A DNA stretch of 64,000 nucleotides from Ruminococcus sp. (GCA_029062165.1 JAIDQQ010000023.1:417789-481788), one strand, 5' to 3'. Positions 16,081 through 26,922 are shown, numbered from the stretch's first letter. A program made the numbers and translations. Notes: generated from the letters alone by a model not told the origin.

Positions 16081-16932
16081 TTAATTAGGCTGACCTATAC
16101 GGTGTCGGAGATTGTCTTCTTTAAGTTTACGTCCTTCTGCAATGAGATTTTTCATAGTTTCGGAGTCACGATTCTGTAGGGCATCACGGTATTTGAGAAG
16201 ATTTCCTATCAGTGTATCAAGTTCAAACTGTAAGTTGTCGCAATTCTGCATAAATAAATCAGTCCACATTTTTTCATTCATAGTAGCGATACGTGTCATA
16301 TCCTGAAAACTTCCGCCACTGAAACCGCATTCAAGGCTTAATTCAGGACTTTTTACGTAAGCACTTGAAACTATGTGTGCAAGCTGTGAGGTATAAGCAA
16401 TCATTTTGTCGTGATTTTCGGGACTTGTCTTTACAATTTTACCTGCTCCGATTTCCGTAGCTAGTTTCTGAAGAAGTTCAATGTCACTGTCGGAACTGTC
16501 CTCGAATGGTGCGATAATGAAATTTGCTTTTACGAATAAATCGGGCGTACTGTTTGAATATCCGCCGAACTCCTTGCCAGCCATAGGGTGTATGCCGAGG
16601 TATCGCAGACCATTCTTTTCGGCTATGGATTTCATACGTACGGAAAAATCGCCTTTTATACCGCAAACGTCGGTAATAAGAGTGTTTTTACTGAATTTAC
16701 CGGCATTTTCGGAAAAGAATTTTTCAGCGGTATCGGGAAAAAGTGATATTATAACCAAATCGAAATTTGTGTAATTACCGTCGAAAGCGTAATCTATGGC
16801 GATGTCACGGAGGGCATTTTCTTCAATATCGTGATTTATGTCGCAACCGGTAACAGTATGATACGTATATTTTTTCAGTGCCTTGCACACCGAACCGCCT
16901 ATCAGTCCGAGACCGACAACAAGAATATTCAT
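16081..16932 (-). CDS. tyrA: prephenate dehydrogenase
   Basis: NAD-dependent oxidative decarboxylation of prephenate to 4-hydroxyphenylpyruvate in tyrosine biosynthesis. The 283-residue protein has a Rossmann start ILVVGLGLIGGSV (3-15), then GIHPMAGKEFGG around 117-128 with the conserved His and the substrate-binding motif, and a helical dimer domain containing SAYVKSPELSLECGFSGGSFQDMTRIA in two contiguous family blocks. There is no ACT or chorismate mutase domain. No other aromatic-amino-acid gene is adjacent. The upstream gap holds a parS-like palindrome. Confidence 0.92.
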   Translation of the reverse strand: MNILVVGLGLIGGSVCKALKKYTYHTVTGCDINHDIEENALRDIAIDYAFDGNYTNFDLVIISLFPDTAEKFFSENAGKFSKNTLITDVCGIKGDFSVRMKSIAEKNGLRYLGIHPMAGKEFGGYSNSTPDLFVKANFIIAPFEDSSDSDIELLQKLATEIGAGKIVKTSPENHDKMIAYTSQLAHIVSSAYVKSPELSLECGFSGGSFQDMTRIATMNEKMWTDLFMQNCDNLQFELDTLIGNLLKYRDALQNRDSETMKNLIAEGRKLKEDNLRHRIGQPN

Positions 16933-17044
16933 TTAAAAATCAGACCTTTCATGTATTTTTAATAAAATTATACCGCTTTAAATGGTAAAAGTCAATAGTT
17001 TCCGTTTTATTAAAATATTTATCCGAGACATAAAATGTCAACAA

Positions 17045-17060
17045 TGTTCCACGTGGAACA
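17045..17060. promoter_or_regulatory. parS-like ParB (Spo0J) binding site 1
   Basis: Perfect 16-bp palindrome TGTTCCACGTGGAACA in the gap between tyrA and the pseudouridine synthase gene. It matches the ParB/Spo0J parS consensus (TGTTNCACGTGAAACA type) in the CACGTG core and in the arms. A second copy lies about 33.7 kb away. Confidence 0.8.
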
Positions 17061-17100
17061 TTTATCGGAATGGTTTTCCGGACTGATATAATAATATATT

Positions 17101-18045
17101 TTAATCAAAATATTCCCTGAACGGTTCGGGAGTGGTTATGTAAAGTCTGTTGAGATACGCAAGTGGTGAATTTTCCGGAAGTTCAAACTTCAGGGAGTAC
17201 GCACAGAGTGCCTGACGGAAAACTCCGTAACGCTTGTTTAAGGCGGTATTTCCGTATTTTCCGTCGCCTAAGATGTACGCCCCGACGTGTGCGAGGTGGG
17301 CTCTTATCTGGTGAGTACGTCCGGTAAATAAAGTCACTTCGATAAGAAAGAGACCATTTTTTCTGTCAAGGATTTTGTAACCGGTTTTTATTTCCCTGTA
17401 GCCGTCGGCTTTTTTATCGGATATACGGACAATATTTCTTGTATCGTCTTTTTTGTGATATGCGGAAATAATATCTTCATTTTGCGGTGGTGGCGTGACG
17501 GTCACACAACGGTAAATTTTATGCAGATTACCATTTCGGATAGCCTCATTTATTTCACGCAAGGCGACGGCATTTTTAGCAGATATTATCAGACCGCTTG
17601 TATTACGGTCAAGCCTGTTGCAGAGTGCAGGGGCAAAAGAATTTTCAGTTTCCGGTGAGTACTCCTTCTTATTATATAGGTAGTGTTTTATGCGATCTAT
17701 CAGGGTATCGGAAGTGCTTGTACTGTTTGAATGAGGGTCAAGACCTACCGGCTTGAATACTATTAAAATGTTTTCGTCTTCGTGTATGATGTCTGAAACC
17801 GGCGGAGAGTTTAAAAAAGTCAAATCGTGTTTTTTTTCGGCTGAAAGCTCCTGTTTGACGTAAACCGTCACTACGTCACCGGCATTAAGTACCGCCGAAA
17901 TATCACAACGTTTTCCGTTAATTTTGATGTCTTTTTTTCTGAAAAGTCTGTACATCATGCTTTTCGGAAGTTCCGGAAGTGCTTTAGATACGAATTTGTC
18001 CACACGCTGACCGCAATCATTATCATTTACTGTAAAAGTAACCAT
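17101..18045 (-). CDS. RluA-family rRNA/tRNA pseudouridine synthase
   Basis: A 314-residue enzyme that isomerises uridine to pseudouridine in structured RNA. It has an N-terminal S4 RNA-binding domain (about 15-75, KFVSKALPELPKSMMYRL) and the catalytic motif LCNRLDRNTSGL with the active-site Asp. Then come GRTHQIRAHLAHVG and LGDGKYGN, all standard for RluC/RluD relatives. RBS AAGAGGT. Target position is not predictable. The gene is divergent from the GH25 gene. Confidence 0.9.
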   Translation of the reverse strand: MVTFTVNDNDCGQRVDKFVSKALPELPKSMMYRLFRKKDIKINGKRCDISAVLNAGDVVTVYVKQELSAEKKHDLTFLNSPPVSDIIHEDENILIVFKPVGLDPHSNSTSTSDTLIDRIKHYLYNKKEYSPETENSFAPALCNRLDRNTSGLIISAKNAVALREINEAIRNGNLHKIYRCVTVTPPPQNEDIISAYHKKDDTRNIVRISDKKADGYREIKTGYKILDRKNGLFLIEVTLFTGRTHQIRAHLAHVGAYILGDGKYGNTALNKRYGVFRQALCAYSLKFELPENSPLAYLNRLYITTPEPFREYFD

Positions 18046-18158
18046 TTAAAAAAACCTCTTTTCCGATAAATTTTATATAGAAATTTTCAAAAAAAATAAA
18101 TAAATTAGTTAAAAAAGCCGAAAATCATTTCTGCCGGAAATTTTTTTCTTTTCATGTA

Positions 18159-18187
18159 TTGCATTTTGAAGTAAAGTATGGTATAAT
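18159..18187 (+). promoter_or_regulatory. sigma-A promoter of the GH25 gene
   Basis: TTGCAT, 17 nt, TATAAT. A GC-rich hairpin-like stretch (GGCTGT...ACAGC, about 18220-18252) lies in the 5' leader before the AGGAGG RBS; I cannot assign it to a known riboswitch. Confidence 0.7.
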
Positions 18188-18277
18188 ACAAATATTATTA
18201 CAAAACGTTTACAAAAAAATCAGGCTGTCCGCTTCGGGCTGGTACAGCTTTATTGTTTTCACAGGAGGACTATTAAA

Positions 18278-19909
18278 ATGCATTTTTATAAAAAAATTCT
18301 TTCGGCTGTTATGTCTTTGGCGATGGCAGGCACAGCGATTATTTATGACCCTGTACCACAGACTATAGCCGTAGACTATCCGGAAGAATCGGCTGTTGAA
18401 TTATATAATACCACAAATCCGGAAGAAAGTAAAGAGGAAACAACAGATTCACAGCAGGCTACCGAATCACCTTTCAGGGTTTTTGATATATATAATGCCT
18501 ATATGGGCTATACAACCACTACTACCACCACAACAACCACTACAACGGAAACTCCTGTGGAAACAACTACTACCACTACAGCAGTGACCGATACAGACCA
18601 GTCAATTGTTACGAGACAGGCAAGAGGTATTGACGTTTCGCAATGGCAGTCAAATATAGACTGGGCTACTGTAAAGGATTCAGGTGTTGAATTTGCAATC
18701 ATGAGAGCCGGTTATGGTAAAGAATATTCACAGAAAGACCCTACTTTTGACTACAATATGAAAAATGCTCAGGCGAACGGTATTTACTGTGGTGCTTACT
18801 GGTACAGTTACGCAACAGATGTTGAATCCGCAAAACGTGAAGCGGAAGTATGTTATTCAGTCATAAAAGATTATGATTTTACATATCCGATTTATTTTGA
18901 CATTGAAGACCCTACACAAGTCAATTTGAGTACGGCACAGATTACGGCTATAACAGAAACTTTCTGTTCAGCCCTTGCAGAAAAAGGCTATCGTGTAGGA
19001 ATTTACAGTTATTCAAATTTCCTTAACACAAAGATTTATTCTAATGTACGTGATAAATATGATGTATGGGTAGCAAATTTTGATGTTTCCGCACCGTCAT
19101 ATAATAATAAATACGAGATGTGGCAGTATTCCGCAAGCGGTCAGGTTGATGGCATTTCAGGTGATGTTGACCTTGATGTAGCATATGTGAATTATCCGTA
19201 TATAATGTCGCCTGATACATACGTTGATACCCCTGGTACAACTTTCCACTATTCAATGACGAGTTTCACAACAACCACTACAAGCGATTATCTTTATAAG
19301 GGTATAGATGTTTCATTATGGCAGGGCGATGTTGACTGGAAAGCCGTAAAGGATTCCGGTATAGATTACGCTATAATACGTGCAGGCTACGGAAGATACG
19401 CCTCACAGAAAGACGCTAAGTTTGAACAGAATATGGAGCAGGCTGAAGCAAACGGCATTGACAGAGGTGTTTACTGGTACAGTTACGCCGATTCCGTTGA
19501 AGCCGCTTTAATGGAAGCAAAGGCTTGTTGTGAAGTAATAAAGGGTTATAAACTTGAATATCCGGTTTATTTCGATATTGAAGACTCTTGTTTTGATAAA
19601 TTAAGTAATGATGAAGTACGTGCTATTACCGATACATTCTGTAAGTACATGGAAGAACAAGGCTACTGTTGTGGAATTACAAGCTATTCAAATTTCCTTA
19701 AAAACAGACTGGGTGTATCGTTCCTGAATCAGTACGCCGTATGGATTGCACACTATAATGTAAGAAAACCAAGCTATGGCGGTTACTATGGTATGTGGCA
19801 GTATTCATGTAACGGCAGTGTAAGTGGTATCAACGGAGCTGTTGACCTTGATTACGCCTATGTTGACTATCCTGCACTTATGATTGAATGTCACCGTAAC
19901 GGTTATTAA
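18278..19909 (+). CDS. secreted muramidase with two tandem GH25 domains
   Basis: GH25 enzymes hydrolyse the MurNAc-GlcNAc beta-1,4 bond of peptidoglycan. The 543-residue protein has a signal peptide (about 1-32), an acidic stretch, a Thr-rich linker (about 79-103, mostly Thr), a first GH25 domain (about 116-311), a short TTTTT spacer (331-335) and a second GH25 domain (about 341-543). Each domain keeps the GIDVS...W start (D119, D344) and the DIE catalytic motif (D208/E210 and D433/E435), so both look active. No cell-wall-binding repeat is present; the second catalytic domain takes its place. RBS CAGGAGG. Likely used in wall turnover or against competitors. Confidence 0.92.
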   Translation: MHFYKKILSAVMSLAMAGTAIIYDPVPQTIAVDYPEESAVELYNTTNPEESKEETTDSQQATESPFRVFDIYNAYMGYTTTTTTTTTTTTETPVETTTTTTAVTDTDQSIVTRQARGIDVSQWQSNIDWATVKDSGVEFAIMRAGYGKEYSQKDPTFDYNMKNAQANGIYCGAYWYSYATDVESAKREAEVCYSVIKDYDFTYPIYFDIEDPTQVNLSTAQITAITETFCSALAEKGYRVGIYSYSNFLNTKIYSNVRDKYDVWVANFDVSAPSYNNKYEMWQYSASGQVDGISGDVDLDVAYVNYPYIMSPDTYVDTPGTTFHYSMTSFTTTTTSDYLYKGIDVSLWQGDVDWKAVKDSGIDYAIIRAGYGRYASQKDAKFEQNMEQAEANGIDRGVYWYSYADSVEAALMEAKACCEVIKGYKLEYPVYFDIEDSCFDKLSNDEVRAITDTFCKYMEEQGYCCGITSYSNFLKNRLGVSFLNQYAVWIAHYNVRKPSYGGYYGMWQYSCNGSVSGINGAVDLDYAYVDYPALMIECHRNGY

Positions 19910-19921
19910 TAAATATAAATC

Positions 19922-19957
19922 AATATGCATATCGTTTTTACGGTATGCATATTTTAT
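19922..19957 (+). terminator. terminator after the GH25 gene
   Basis: Inverted repeat AATATGCATATCG / CGGTATGCATATT around TTTTTA, followed by a short T-run. It lies within the stretch just before addB, so addB may be partly attenuated. Confidence 0.55.
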
Positions 19958-19972
19958 CAGAAGGGATTATTT

Positions 19973-22900
19973 ATGGTAAAATTTATTATCGGAAAAATGG
20001 GTAGCGGAAAAACTACCCGTATGTTTGAAGAAATAAAAAAGTGTTCCGGCAGACAGCTTGTAATAGTTCCGGAGCAGTTTTCATACGAATTTGACAAGAA
20101 ACTTTATTATTATGTCGGTGTTGAAAAGTTCAATGAAATACTTTCGCTTACGTTCACAGGACTTGCAAGACAGATTTTTCAGCTTTTCGGAGAACCCGAC
20201 AGAAAAGGCGAATACGCTGACGATTATGCACGCATGATACTTATATATCAGGCTATATCCTCCGCACAGAGTAACCCCGATACACTGAATTATTTCCGGA
20301 AACAAAGTTCATATAACGGTTTTGCGGAAGAAGTCCTTGACCTCATAAACGAAATGAAGCGTACCGGAATAGAGCCGGATTTACTCATGCAGAAGTCGGC
20401 ATTGCTTGAAGGTCGCCTCATGGACAAGGCAAACGATATAGCCAGTATATATCTTGAATACAACCGGCTTATGTCTGAATACGGATTCAAGGATAATTTT
20501 GAGAATATAATACAGGCGTCCGAAACAGCTAACCGTGAGGAATTTTTCAGGGGTATGAATATATATATTGACGAGTTTGAAAGTTTCAACGGTGACCAGC
20601 TTGAAATGATAAGGATTATGATTGAATCGGCAGAAAACGTATATATAACGCTCCGGACTGATAACGTAAATGCCGGAAGTTTCACGCTTTTTGATACCGT
20701 AAATAATACATACCGCCGTATAAACCGTATATGCAGTGAATTGAATATCATACCGGAAATTGAAGACTGCGGTGAAAGCAAACGTTTCAGAAATGAAGAA
20801 CTCCTGTATTTAAGTACACATATCATGCAGAATAAATCATATGACGCTAAAAAGCCACCACGTCCGGACAATATAAGGATATTTGAATCTAAAGATATGT
20901 ACAGTGAAGCCGAATATGTCTGTGCGACAATAAAACATCTTATATGCGAAGTCCCTGAACTGCATTACAGTGATATTGCCATATTATCGAATAATATTGA
21001 AGATTACGCTGAAATTCTCCGTGAAACGTTTGAAAGATGTGAAATACCGTATTTTATGAGTATAGCAAAACCTGTAATGCATTCTTCAGTAATGGTGTTC
21101 ATAATATCAGTGTTGGAAATACTTTCGGCAAGGAAAATAAAATCCGAACATATTTTCCGTATAATGAAGTGCGGAATACTTGATATTCAGATTACTGATA
21201 TATCGCTTTTTGAAAATTACTGTTATAAATGGAATATCGACGGCGATGTATGGAAAAAACCTTTTACCGCTTATGACAGAAACCTTGTACGTCTTGAAGA
21301 TATAAGGAAATCTGTAATAAATCCGCTTATGGAACTTAAGAAAAAAGTTTCGGGAAAAAATTCTGCAACGTCGATATGCCGTATGCTGTATGAATATCTT
21401 AAAGAGTGCGGAGCAGAAAAAAGTATCGCCAGAATGATGGGTGGGCTTATCCGTAATGACCGTGACTACGAAGCCGGAGAACTGAAACGCCTATGGGCTT
21501 GTCTTATAGATATTTTAGACAGCATATCATCTGTACTGGGTGAAAAAATAATAACTTTCACGGAAATTTCACGTACAATAAAATCAATGATAGGAAAACT
21601 TGAATATTCCGTAACTCCGCAGACCCTTGATGCCGTTATGACCGCATCAGCACGGACGGCAAGACTTTCTGAACCGAAAGTAGTATTTGTCATGGGTGCA
21701 AATGACGGCGATTTTCCTAATCAGATAAATATGCACGGTTTATTTTCCGAAAACGATAAACAACGACTTTCGGAAAACGGCATAGAAATATCCCGTTCAC
21801 TTGCGGAACTGATTTCCGCTGAAAGACTTGTTGTATATAAAACATTGTCGTCAGCTTCTGAAAAGATTTATATAACATATACTCTTTCGGATTTATCCGG
21901 AAAAAGCAAATACCCTGCCCAGACAGTCAGCAACATAATAAAGATGTTCAATGACCCAGATATATTGCTTACTAAAGACAATATAAATATTGATTACTAT
22001 GCAGTGACTTATCATTCTGCATTCTATCATTATATGCAGAATGTCAACGAAAACAATAAATATATATCTTCAATAAAAAACATTCTCATGAAAGAACCGG
22101 AATACAGAAAACGTATTGAATATATAACAAAGCGTTCTGAAATGAAACAGAATTACCATATTGACAGTGACGTTATACAGAAACTTAAATCTTTCAGACC
22201 GTTTAAAATTTCCGCAACAGATGTTGAAAATTATAAAAGCTGTCGTTTCATGTATTTCTGCAAACATTTCATGAAACTCGAAAAATGCGAAAAAATAGAA
22301 ATAGACGGCAGAATTTCCGGCGATATAATTCATGAATGTCTTGCCTGTATTCTTCGGGATATTGAAGATAAAGAAACTTTTATTTCCATGTCGGAAGAAG
22401 ACCTGAAAAAACGTATTGAAAAATATGCCGAAAATTATCTTGAAAAAAACCTCGGTGGAGATTTTGCAAAAAATAAAAGTTTTTATTTCAGACTTGGTAA
22501 AATAATTGAAAATTTACTGGATATACTTAAATACTTACAGGAAGAATTAAAAGCTACAGACTTTATACCGGTTAAATTTGAGGCTAAACTTTCAGAGCCG
22601 TATTCGCTTATGCTTGAATCTGAAAACGGTAATAAAATTGACTTCGGCGGAACAGTTGACCGTGTTGACACATATACAGTCGGCGATAAAAAATACGTCC
22701 GTGTCATCGACTATAAAAGCAGTGAAAAGAAAATCACTCCGGAAACACTTGTAGGTGGCGTAAATATACAGTTGCTACTGTATCTTTTCACGATTACCGA
22801 AAAAAACGGTATGTTCAGCGAATACATACCGGCAGGCGTACTTTATTCCTACATATACCCGAAAGATGAAGGTCAAAAAGCATTTCAGTCAACAGGGCTT

Positions 22901-23260
22901 GTACTTGCACAGAAGAAAGTTTTAGACGCTATGGAAAAAGATATAGCCGGTAAATTTATTCCGGTCAAATTAAAAAAAGATAAAGAAATTGCCTCTCATA
23001 TACTTACGACATCTTCCGGCATGGAATGGATTAAAAATCACCTGTATGATATGCTGAAAGAAATGACGGATAATCTTATTGACGGTGATGTTGAGGCTTT
23101 ACCGCAGTGTGTAGGGGGTTATGACCCTTGTAAATTCTGTCCGTATGTCAATATATGCGACAGTTCTTCATTACAAGACCCCGACAACCCTGACGAAAAA
23201 CTTATTGAAGAAACTGAAAAAATATTCAGTAATCAACTTGAAGAAACAGAGGAGGAATAA
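19973..23260 (+). CDS. addB: ATP-dependent helicase/nuclease subunit AddB
   Basis: AddB pairs with AddA in the Chi-regulated double-strand-break resection complex of Firmicutes. I start it at the ATG with AAGGGAT 8 nt upstream (1095 residues); an upstream in-frame ATG would run through the preceding hairpin. It shows an N-terminal P-loop GKMGSGKT (7-14), a degenerate helicase core, and a C-terminal RecB-type nuclease domain with the VIDYKSS motif. It also has the iron-sulfur ligands: one Cys in YKSCRFMYFC, and the CxxCxxxxxC cluster in DPCKFCPYVNIC near the end. Length fits the family (about 1100-1170). addA follows after two nt, so the two are co-transcribed. Confidence 0.92.
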   Translation: MVKFIIGKMGSGKTTRMFEEIKKCSGRQLVIVPEQFSYEFDKKLYYYVGVEKFNEILSLTFTGLARQIFQLFGEPDRKGEYADDYARMILIYQAISSAQSNPDTLNYFRKQSSYNGFAEEVLDLINEMKRTGIEPDLLMQKSALLEGRLMDKANDIASIYLEYNRLMSEYGFKDNFENIIQASETANREEFFRGMNIYIDEFESFNGDQLEMIRIMIESAENVYITLRTDNVNAGSFTLFDTVNNTYRRINRICSELNIIPEIEDCGESKRFRNEELLYLSTHIMQNKSYDAKKPPRPDNIRIFESKDMYSEAEYVCATIKHLICEVPELHYSDIAILSNNIEDYAEILRETFERCEIPYFMSIAKPVMHSSVMVFIISVLEILSARKIKSEHIFRIMKCGILDIQITDISLFENYCYKWNIDGDVWKKPFTAYDRNLVRLEDIRKSVINPLMELKKKVSGKNSATSICRMLYEYLKECGAEKSIARMMGGLIRNDRDYEAGELKRLWACLIDILDSISSVLGEKIITFTEISRTIKSMIGKLEYSVTPQTLDAVMTASARTARLSEPKVVFVMGANDGDFPNQINMHGLFSENDKQRLSENGIEISRSLAELISAERLVVYKTLSSASEKIYITYTLSDLSGKSKYPAQTVSNIIKMFNDPDILLTKDNINIDYYAVTYHSAFYHYMQNVNENNKYISSIKNILMKEPEYRKRIEYITKRSEMKQNYHIDSDVIQKLKSFRPFKISATDVENYKSCRFMYFCKHFMKLEKCEKIEIDGRISGDIIHECLACILRDIEDKETFISMSEEDLKKRIEKYAENYLEKNLGGDFAKNKSFYFRLGKIIENLLDILKYLQEELKATDFIPVKFEAKLSEPYSLMLESENGNKIDFGGTVDRVDTYTVGDKKYVRVIDYKSSEKKITPETLVGGVNIQLLLYLFTITEKNGMFSEYIPAGVLYSYIYPKDEGQKAFQSTGLVLAQKKVLDAMEKDIAGKFIPVKLKKDKEIASHILTTSSGMEWIKNHLYDMLKEMTDNLIDGDVEALPQCVGGYDPCKFCPYVNICDSSSLQDPDNPDEKLIEETEKIFSNQLEETEEE

Positions 23261-23262
23261 TA

Positions 23263-26200
23263 ATGGGCTGGACACCTCATCAGGAAAATGCTATAACTGC
23301 AAGAAATTCTTCTGTTATCGTTTCGGCGGCAGCAGGTAGCGGAAAAACAACTGTTCTTACGGACAGGATAATTGAACTCATAAAAGACCCGTCTTCAGAC
23401 GTGAGAGCTGACAGAATGATTATTGTCACATTCGGAAACGATGCCGCCGCTGAACTCAAAAAACGTCTTGAAAGTAAACTGCATGACCTTATAAATAAAA
23501 CCTCCGATAATGAACAGCTTTCGTACCTTATGAAACAGCAGATATTATTACAGAATGCCAAAATCTCAACAATAAATTCGTTCTGCTTTGAACTTATCAG
23601 GGATAATATTACTGACCAAGGTATAACATCAGGATTCAGCATAATCGACGAAACGGAAGATGATGTAATAAAATCGCAGGCAATGGAAGACCTTATAGAA
23701 TATTACAGCCAAAATGAACTGGAAAAACTTTCACGGATTTATGATAATTTCTGTGTGAAAAATATGAATCCGCTTATAAAAATCATAAATAAGACCGATA
23801 ATTTTCTTACGTCGGTTACATTCCGTGAAAAATGGCTTGATACATCCGTTGCGGAGTACAGAAAACCATTCAATGAATCGGTTTATTATAAAATTTTGAG
23901 TGAAAAATGTATTGAAAAACTTTCTTTAGCCCTTAGCCTTGCCAAAGAATGTAAGAAGATGATAAAGGATATGTTCAGTGGACATACTGAAATTGATATT
24001 TATCATGATACAAAAGAATTTATAAAATTAGAGATTGAGCAGATAACAAGTTTTCTTGATATTTTCTTTGCCGGAAATATCCCTGAAAGAAATGATGCAG
24101 AAAAAGCTGAAAATTTCGAGAAACTGATAGGAGTAAGAAAAAAAGAAGACAAAAAAAAATGTGATAATGAAATAAGAGCTGTTTTTACAGGAAAAAGAGA
24201 TACATACAAGGATTTGGTAAAAGAAGCTACTAAAATGTGTAAATCTCTGGAGCAGGATTATAAATTGTCGGGTGAAATTACAGAAATTCTCGCTGAAATG
24301 ATGAAAAAATATCATTCTCTCATATGGGAAAGAAAATGTGCTAAAAATGCTGTGACTTTTAATGATGGTGAACGTCTTGCACTGGAAATCCTTGCAGATA
24401 CCGACAGTAACGGAAATATAGTACAGTCGGATATTGCTAAAAAAATCGCTGAATTTTACGATATTATCATGATTGATGAATATCAGGATTCAAATAACAA
24501 ACAGGACATAATTTTTAAACTTATTTCAAAAAATTACCGCCATGACGATAACGGCAGTGTACTTTATGGCGATAATGCATTTCTTGTCGGAGATGTGAAG
24601 CAATCAATATACCGTTTCAGACTTGCAAACCCTAAAAATTTTGTTTCCACACTGAAAAATTCCGAATACTATGACAAAGACAGTACAGCCCCTAACAAGA
24701 AAATCTTCCTCAATCAGAATTTCAGGAGTTCGCCGGAAGTCATAAAGTTTGTAAATTATGTGTTCAGAAATATAATGTCGGAAAAATGCGGTGATATAGA
24801 ATACAATCAGGACGAAGAACTTAAATTTACTTCCGGAATAAACTTCAGTGACCACGACGACAACAGACTTACACATATTTCATTTATCGATATTACCGGA
24901 AAAGAAGATGACAAAAAATCTTCCGGAAAAAAACAGAAGAAAAATAATAAATCTCATAAGGAAGCAGTTTTCACCGCCAATAAGATAGCCGGTATGTTGA
25001 AGAACGGTTATGAAGTATCCGGACTTGCCGGAACACGCAGATGTAAACCGTCTGATTTCTGTATACTTGTACGTAATAATGACTACATAAATATATATGC
25101 AGAGGAACTTGAAAAACTGGGCATACCGGTAAAGACCAACGAGGAAAAAGGATATCTGGAATCAAGGGAAATTGCCGTACTTCTTGACCTTTTAAGAGTT
25201 ATAAACAATCCGCTTACAGATATATCACTTATGGCGGTGCTTACGTCACCTATGTATATGTTCAGTCATAGGGAAATGGCTTTTATAAAATCTCTCGATA
25301 CGAAAAAATCATTGTTTTCTATAATTCTCGGCATGGTCAACAATGAATATGAAAACTGTGAACCGGAACTTGTTGAAAGATGTAAAATTTTTACGGAATC
25401 GCTTGAAAAATTACGTCTTGACGCCGTTACAATGACAGTCGGTGAACTGATAGTAAGAATTTACGATACTACAGATTTTATTTCCGTTATGCAGTTATAC
25501 AGCGACGGAGATAAAAAACGTGCAAATCTTAGACTTCTGATACAGTATGCAAAGAAATATGAAAATTCCGTTTCATATGAGGGTACAGGCGGTCTTAATG
25601 GCTTTTTACGTCATATTGACAGGGTAATAAAAAATGGTGGCTATAAACCGGAAAAAACAGCAGTATCTTCCGGCGATTACGTTTCAGTAATGACACTTCA
25701 TAAATCGAAAGGACTTGAATTTACATTTGTGTTCATTACCGAAAGTATGATAAATTTCAATTATGATGATGACAGTGTGTTGTGTTCTCCGGACGGCAGA
25801 ATAGGTTATCTTTTATATGACCGTCGGAAACGGGAAAAACATAATACATTTCAACGTATGGTTCTTTACAGTGACGGCAAAACCGATTCACTAAGTGAGG
25901 AATTACGGTTAATGTATGTTGGCTTTACACGTGCAAAACAGCAGTTATTTATAAATTTGGGATATAATGAAAAAATCATTACAAGAATAAACAAACTCAT
26001 TGAAAGTTACAGGTCATACAAAGGAGACCTTAAAAATCTTGCAGTCAATGCCAGTTCTTTCGGCGACTGGATATGGCTGTGTCTTATGAATCATACCGAT
26101 TTTTATGAAATATCTGAAAAACTTTCTCTTGATACTACTGAACCGGAATTTTCAGAAAAAATTTTTGAGTATGAAATATGTCATAATCCGGAAGTACAGC

Positions 26201-26922
26201 AGGCAGAAGAAGCACAAAAATATACAGAAGTTGCACCAGACGAAAATATATGTCGTGATATATATAATATTATAGAAAATAATTATGACAGAAGTCTTTC
26301 ACAGATTCCGGCGAAACTCAGCGTAACACAGATTACAAGAAAGTACAAGGAAGACGAAAGATTTGACTTTAAACTTAAACGTCCGTCATTTATGTCGGAA
26401 ACGGACAGGCTTACAGGTGCGGAACGTGGTACAGCTATACATACATTTTTCCAGTACTGCAATTTTGAAAATGCACGGAATAATACAGAAAATGAAACAG
26501 ACCGTCTTATAAATATGGGATATATCAATCAGGTACAGGCAGAATGCATAAATCCGGATAAGATAAAGGCATTTTTTGAAAGCAGTCTGTATGAGCGTAT
26601 AAGTAATTCATTTTCAGTATGGCGTGAAAAGAAATTCATGGTAGCTGTTTCACAGCTTGCCCTTGAAAACGGTATAATGAAAAAATTCCGTAACACAGAT
26701 AACATGATTAAAGGTATAATAGACCTTATGTTTGAGGAAGAAGACGGAATAGTTATTGTTGACTATAAATCCGACAGGGGTATTTCTGAAACAAAACTCG
26801 CTGAACGCTATAAAATACAGATGCAACTTTATAAATCGGCAGTGGAACTTACTACCGGAAAACCTGTAAAAGAAATATATTTATATTCCATTGAACTGGA
26901 AAAGGCAATAAGAATAAATTAA
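23263..26922 (+). CDS. addA: ATP-dependent helicase/nuclease subunit AddA
   Basis: AddA is the UvrD-like 3'-5' helicase and nuclease of AddAB. In 1219 residues it has Walker A AAAGSGKTT (22-30), motif Ia TFGNDAAAELKKRL, Walker B IMIDEYQDSN, LVGDVKQSIYRFR, the VSVMTLHKSKGLEF motif V region and LMYVGFTRAKQQLF (motif VI). The RecB-type nuclease motif VIVDYKSDRG lies near the C-terminus. RBS GAGGAG overlaps the end of addB. A terminator follows immediately. Length and motif order are normal. Confidence 0.94.
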   Translation: MGWTPHQENAITARNSSVIVSAAAGSGKTTVLTDRIIELIKDPSSDVRADRMIIVTFGNDAAAELKKRLESKLHDLINKTSDNEQLSYLMKQQILLQNAKISTINSFCFELIRDNITDQGITSGFSIIDETEDDVIKSQAMEDLIEYYSQNELEKLSRIYDNFCVKNMNPLIKIINKTDNFLTSVTFREKWLDTSVAEYRKPFNESVYYKILSEKCIEKLSLALSLAKECKKMIKDMFSGHTEIDIYHDTKEFIKLEIEQITSFLDIFFAGNIPERNDAEKAENFEKLIGVRKKEDKKKCDNEIRAVFTGKRDTYKDLVKEATKMCKSLEQDYKLSGEITEILAEMMKKYHSLIWERKCAKNAVTFNDGERLALEILADTDSNGNIVQSDIAKKIAEFYDIIMIDEYQDSNNKQDIIFKLISKNYRHDDNGSVLYGDNAFLVGDVKQSIYRFRLANPKNFVSTLKNSEYYDKDSTAPNKKIFLNQNFRSSPEVIKFVNYVFRNIMSEKCGDIEYNQDEELKFTSGINFSDHDDNRLTHISFIDITGKEDDKKSSGKKQKKNNKSHKEAVFTANKIAGMLKNGYEVSGLAGTRRCKPSDFCILVRNNDYINIYAEELEKLGIPVKTNEEKGYLESREIAVLLDLLRVINNPLTDISLMAVLTSPMYMFSHREMAFIKSLDTKKSLFSIILGMVNNEYENCEPELVERCKIFTESLEKLRLDAVTMTVGELIVRIYDTTDFISVMQLYSDGDKKRANLRLLIQYAKKYENSVSYEGTGGLNGFLRHIDRVIKNGGYKPEKTAVSSGDYVSVMTLHKSKGLEFTFVFITESMINFNYDDDSVLCSPDGRIGYLLYDRRKREKHNTFQRMVLYSDGKTDSLSEELRLMYVGFTRAKQQLFINLGYNEKIITRINKLIESYRSYKGDLKNLAVNASSFGDWIWLCLMNHTDFYEISEKLSLDTTEPEFSEKIFEYEICHNPEVQQAEEAQKYTEVAPDENICRDIYNIIENNYDRSLSQIPAKLSVTQITRKYKEDERFDFKLKRPSFMSETDRLTGAERGTAIHTFFQYCNFENARNNTENETDRLINMGYINQVQAECINPDKIKAFFESSLYERISNSFSVWREKKFMVAVSQLALENGIMKKFRNTDNMIKGIIDLMFEEEDGIVIVDYKSDRGISETKLAERYKIQMQLYKSAVELTTGKPVKEIYLYSIELEKAIRIN

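Noticed and set aside
18220..18252. GC-rich hairpin in the GH25 leader as a riboswitch
   Set aside because: It does not match any riboswitch core I know (for example c-di-AMP or c-di-GMP) and may be a simple stem.
18508..18702. Minus-strand frame of Val-rich composition
   Set aside because: It is the antisense of the Thr-rich linker codons in the GH25 gene and has no RBS.
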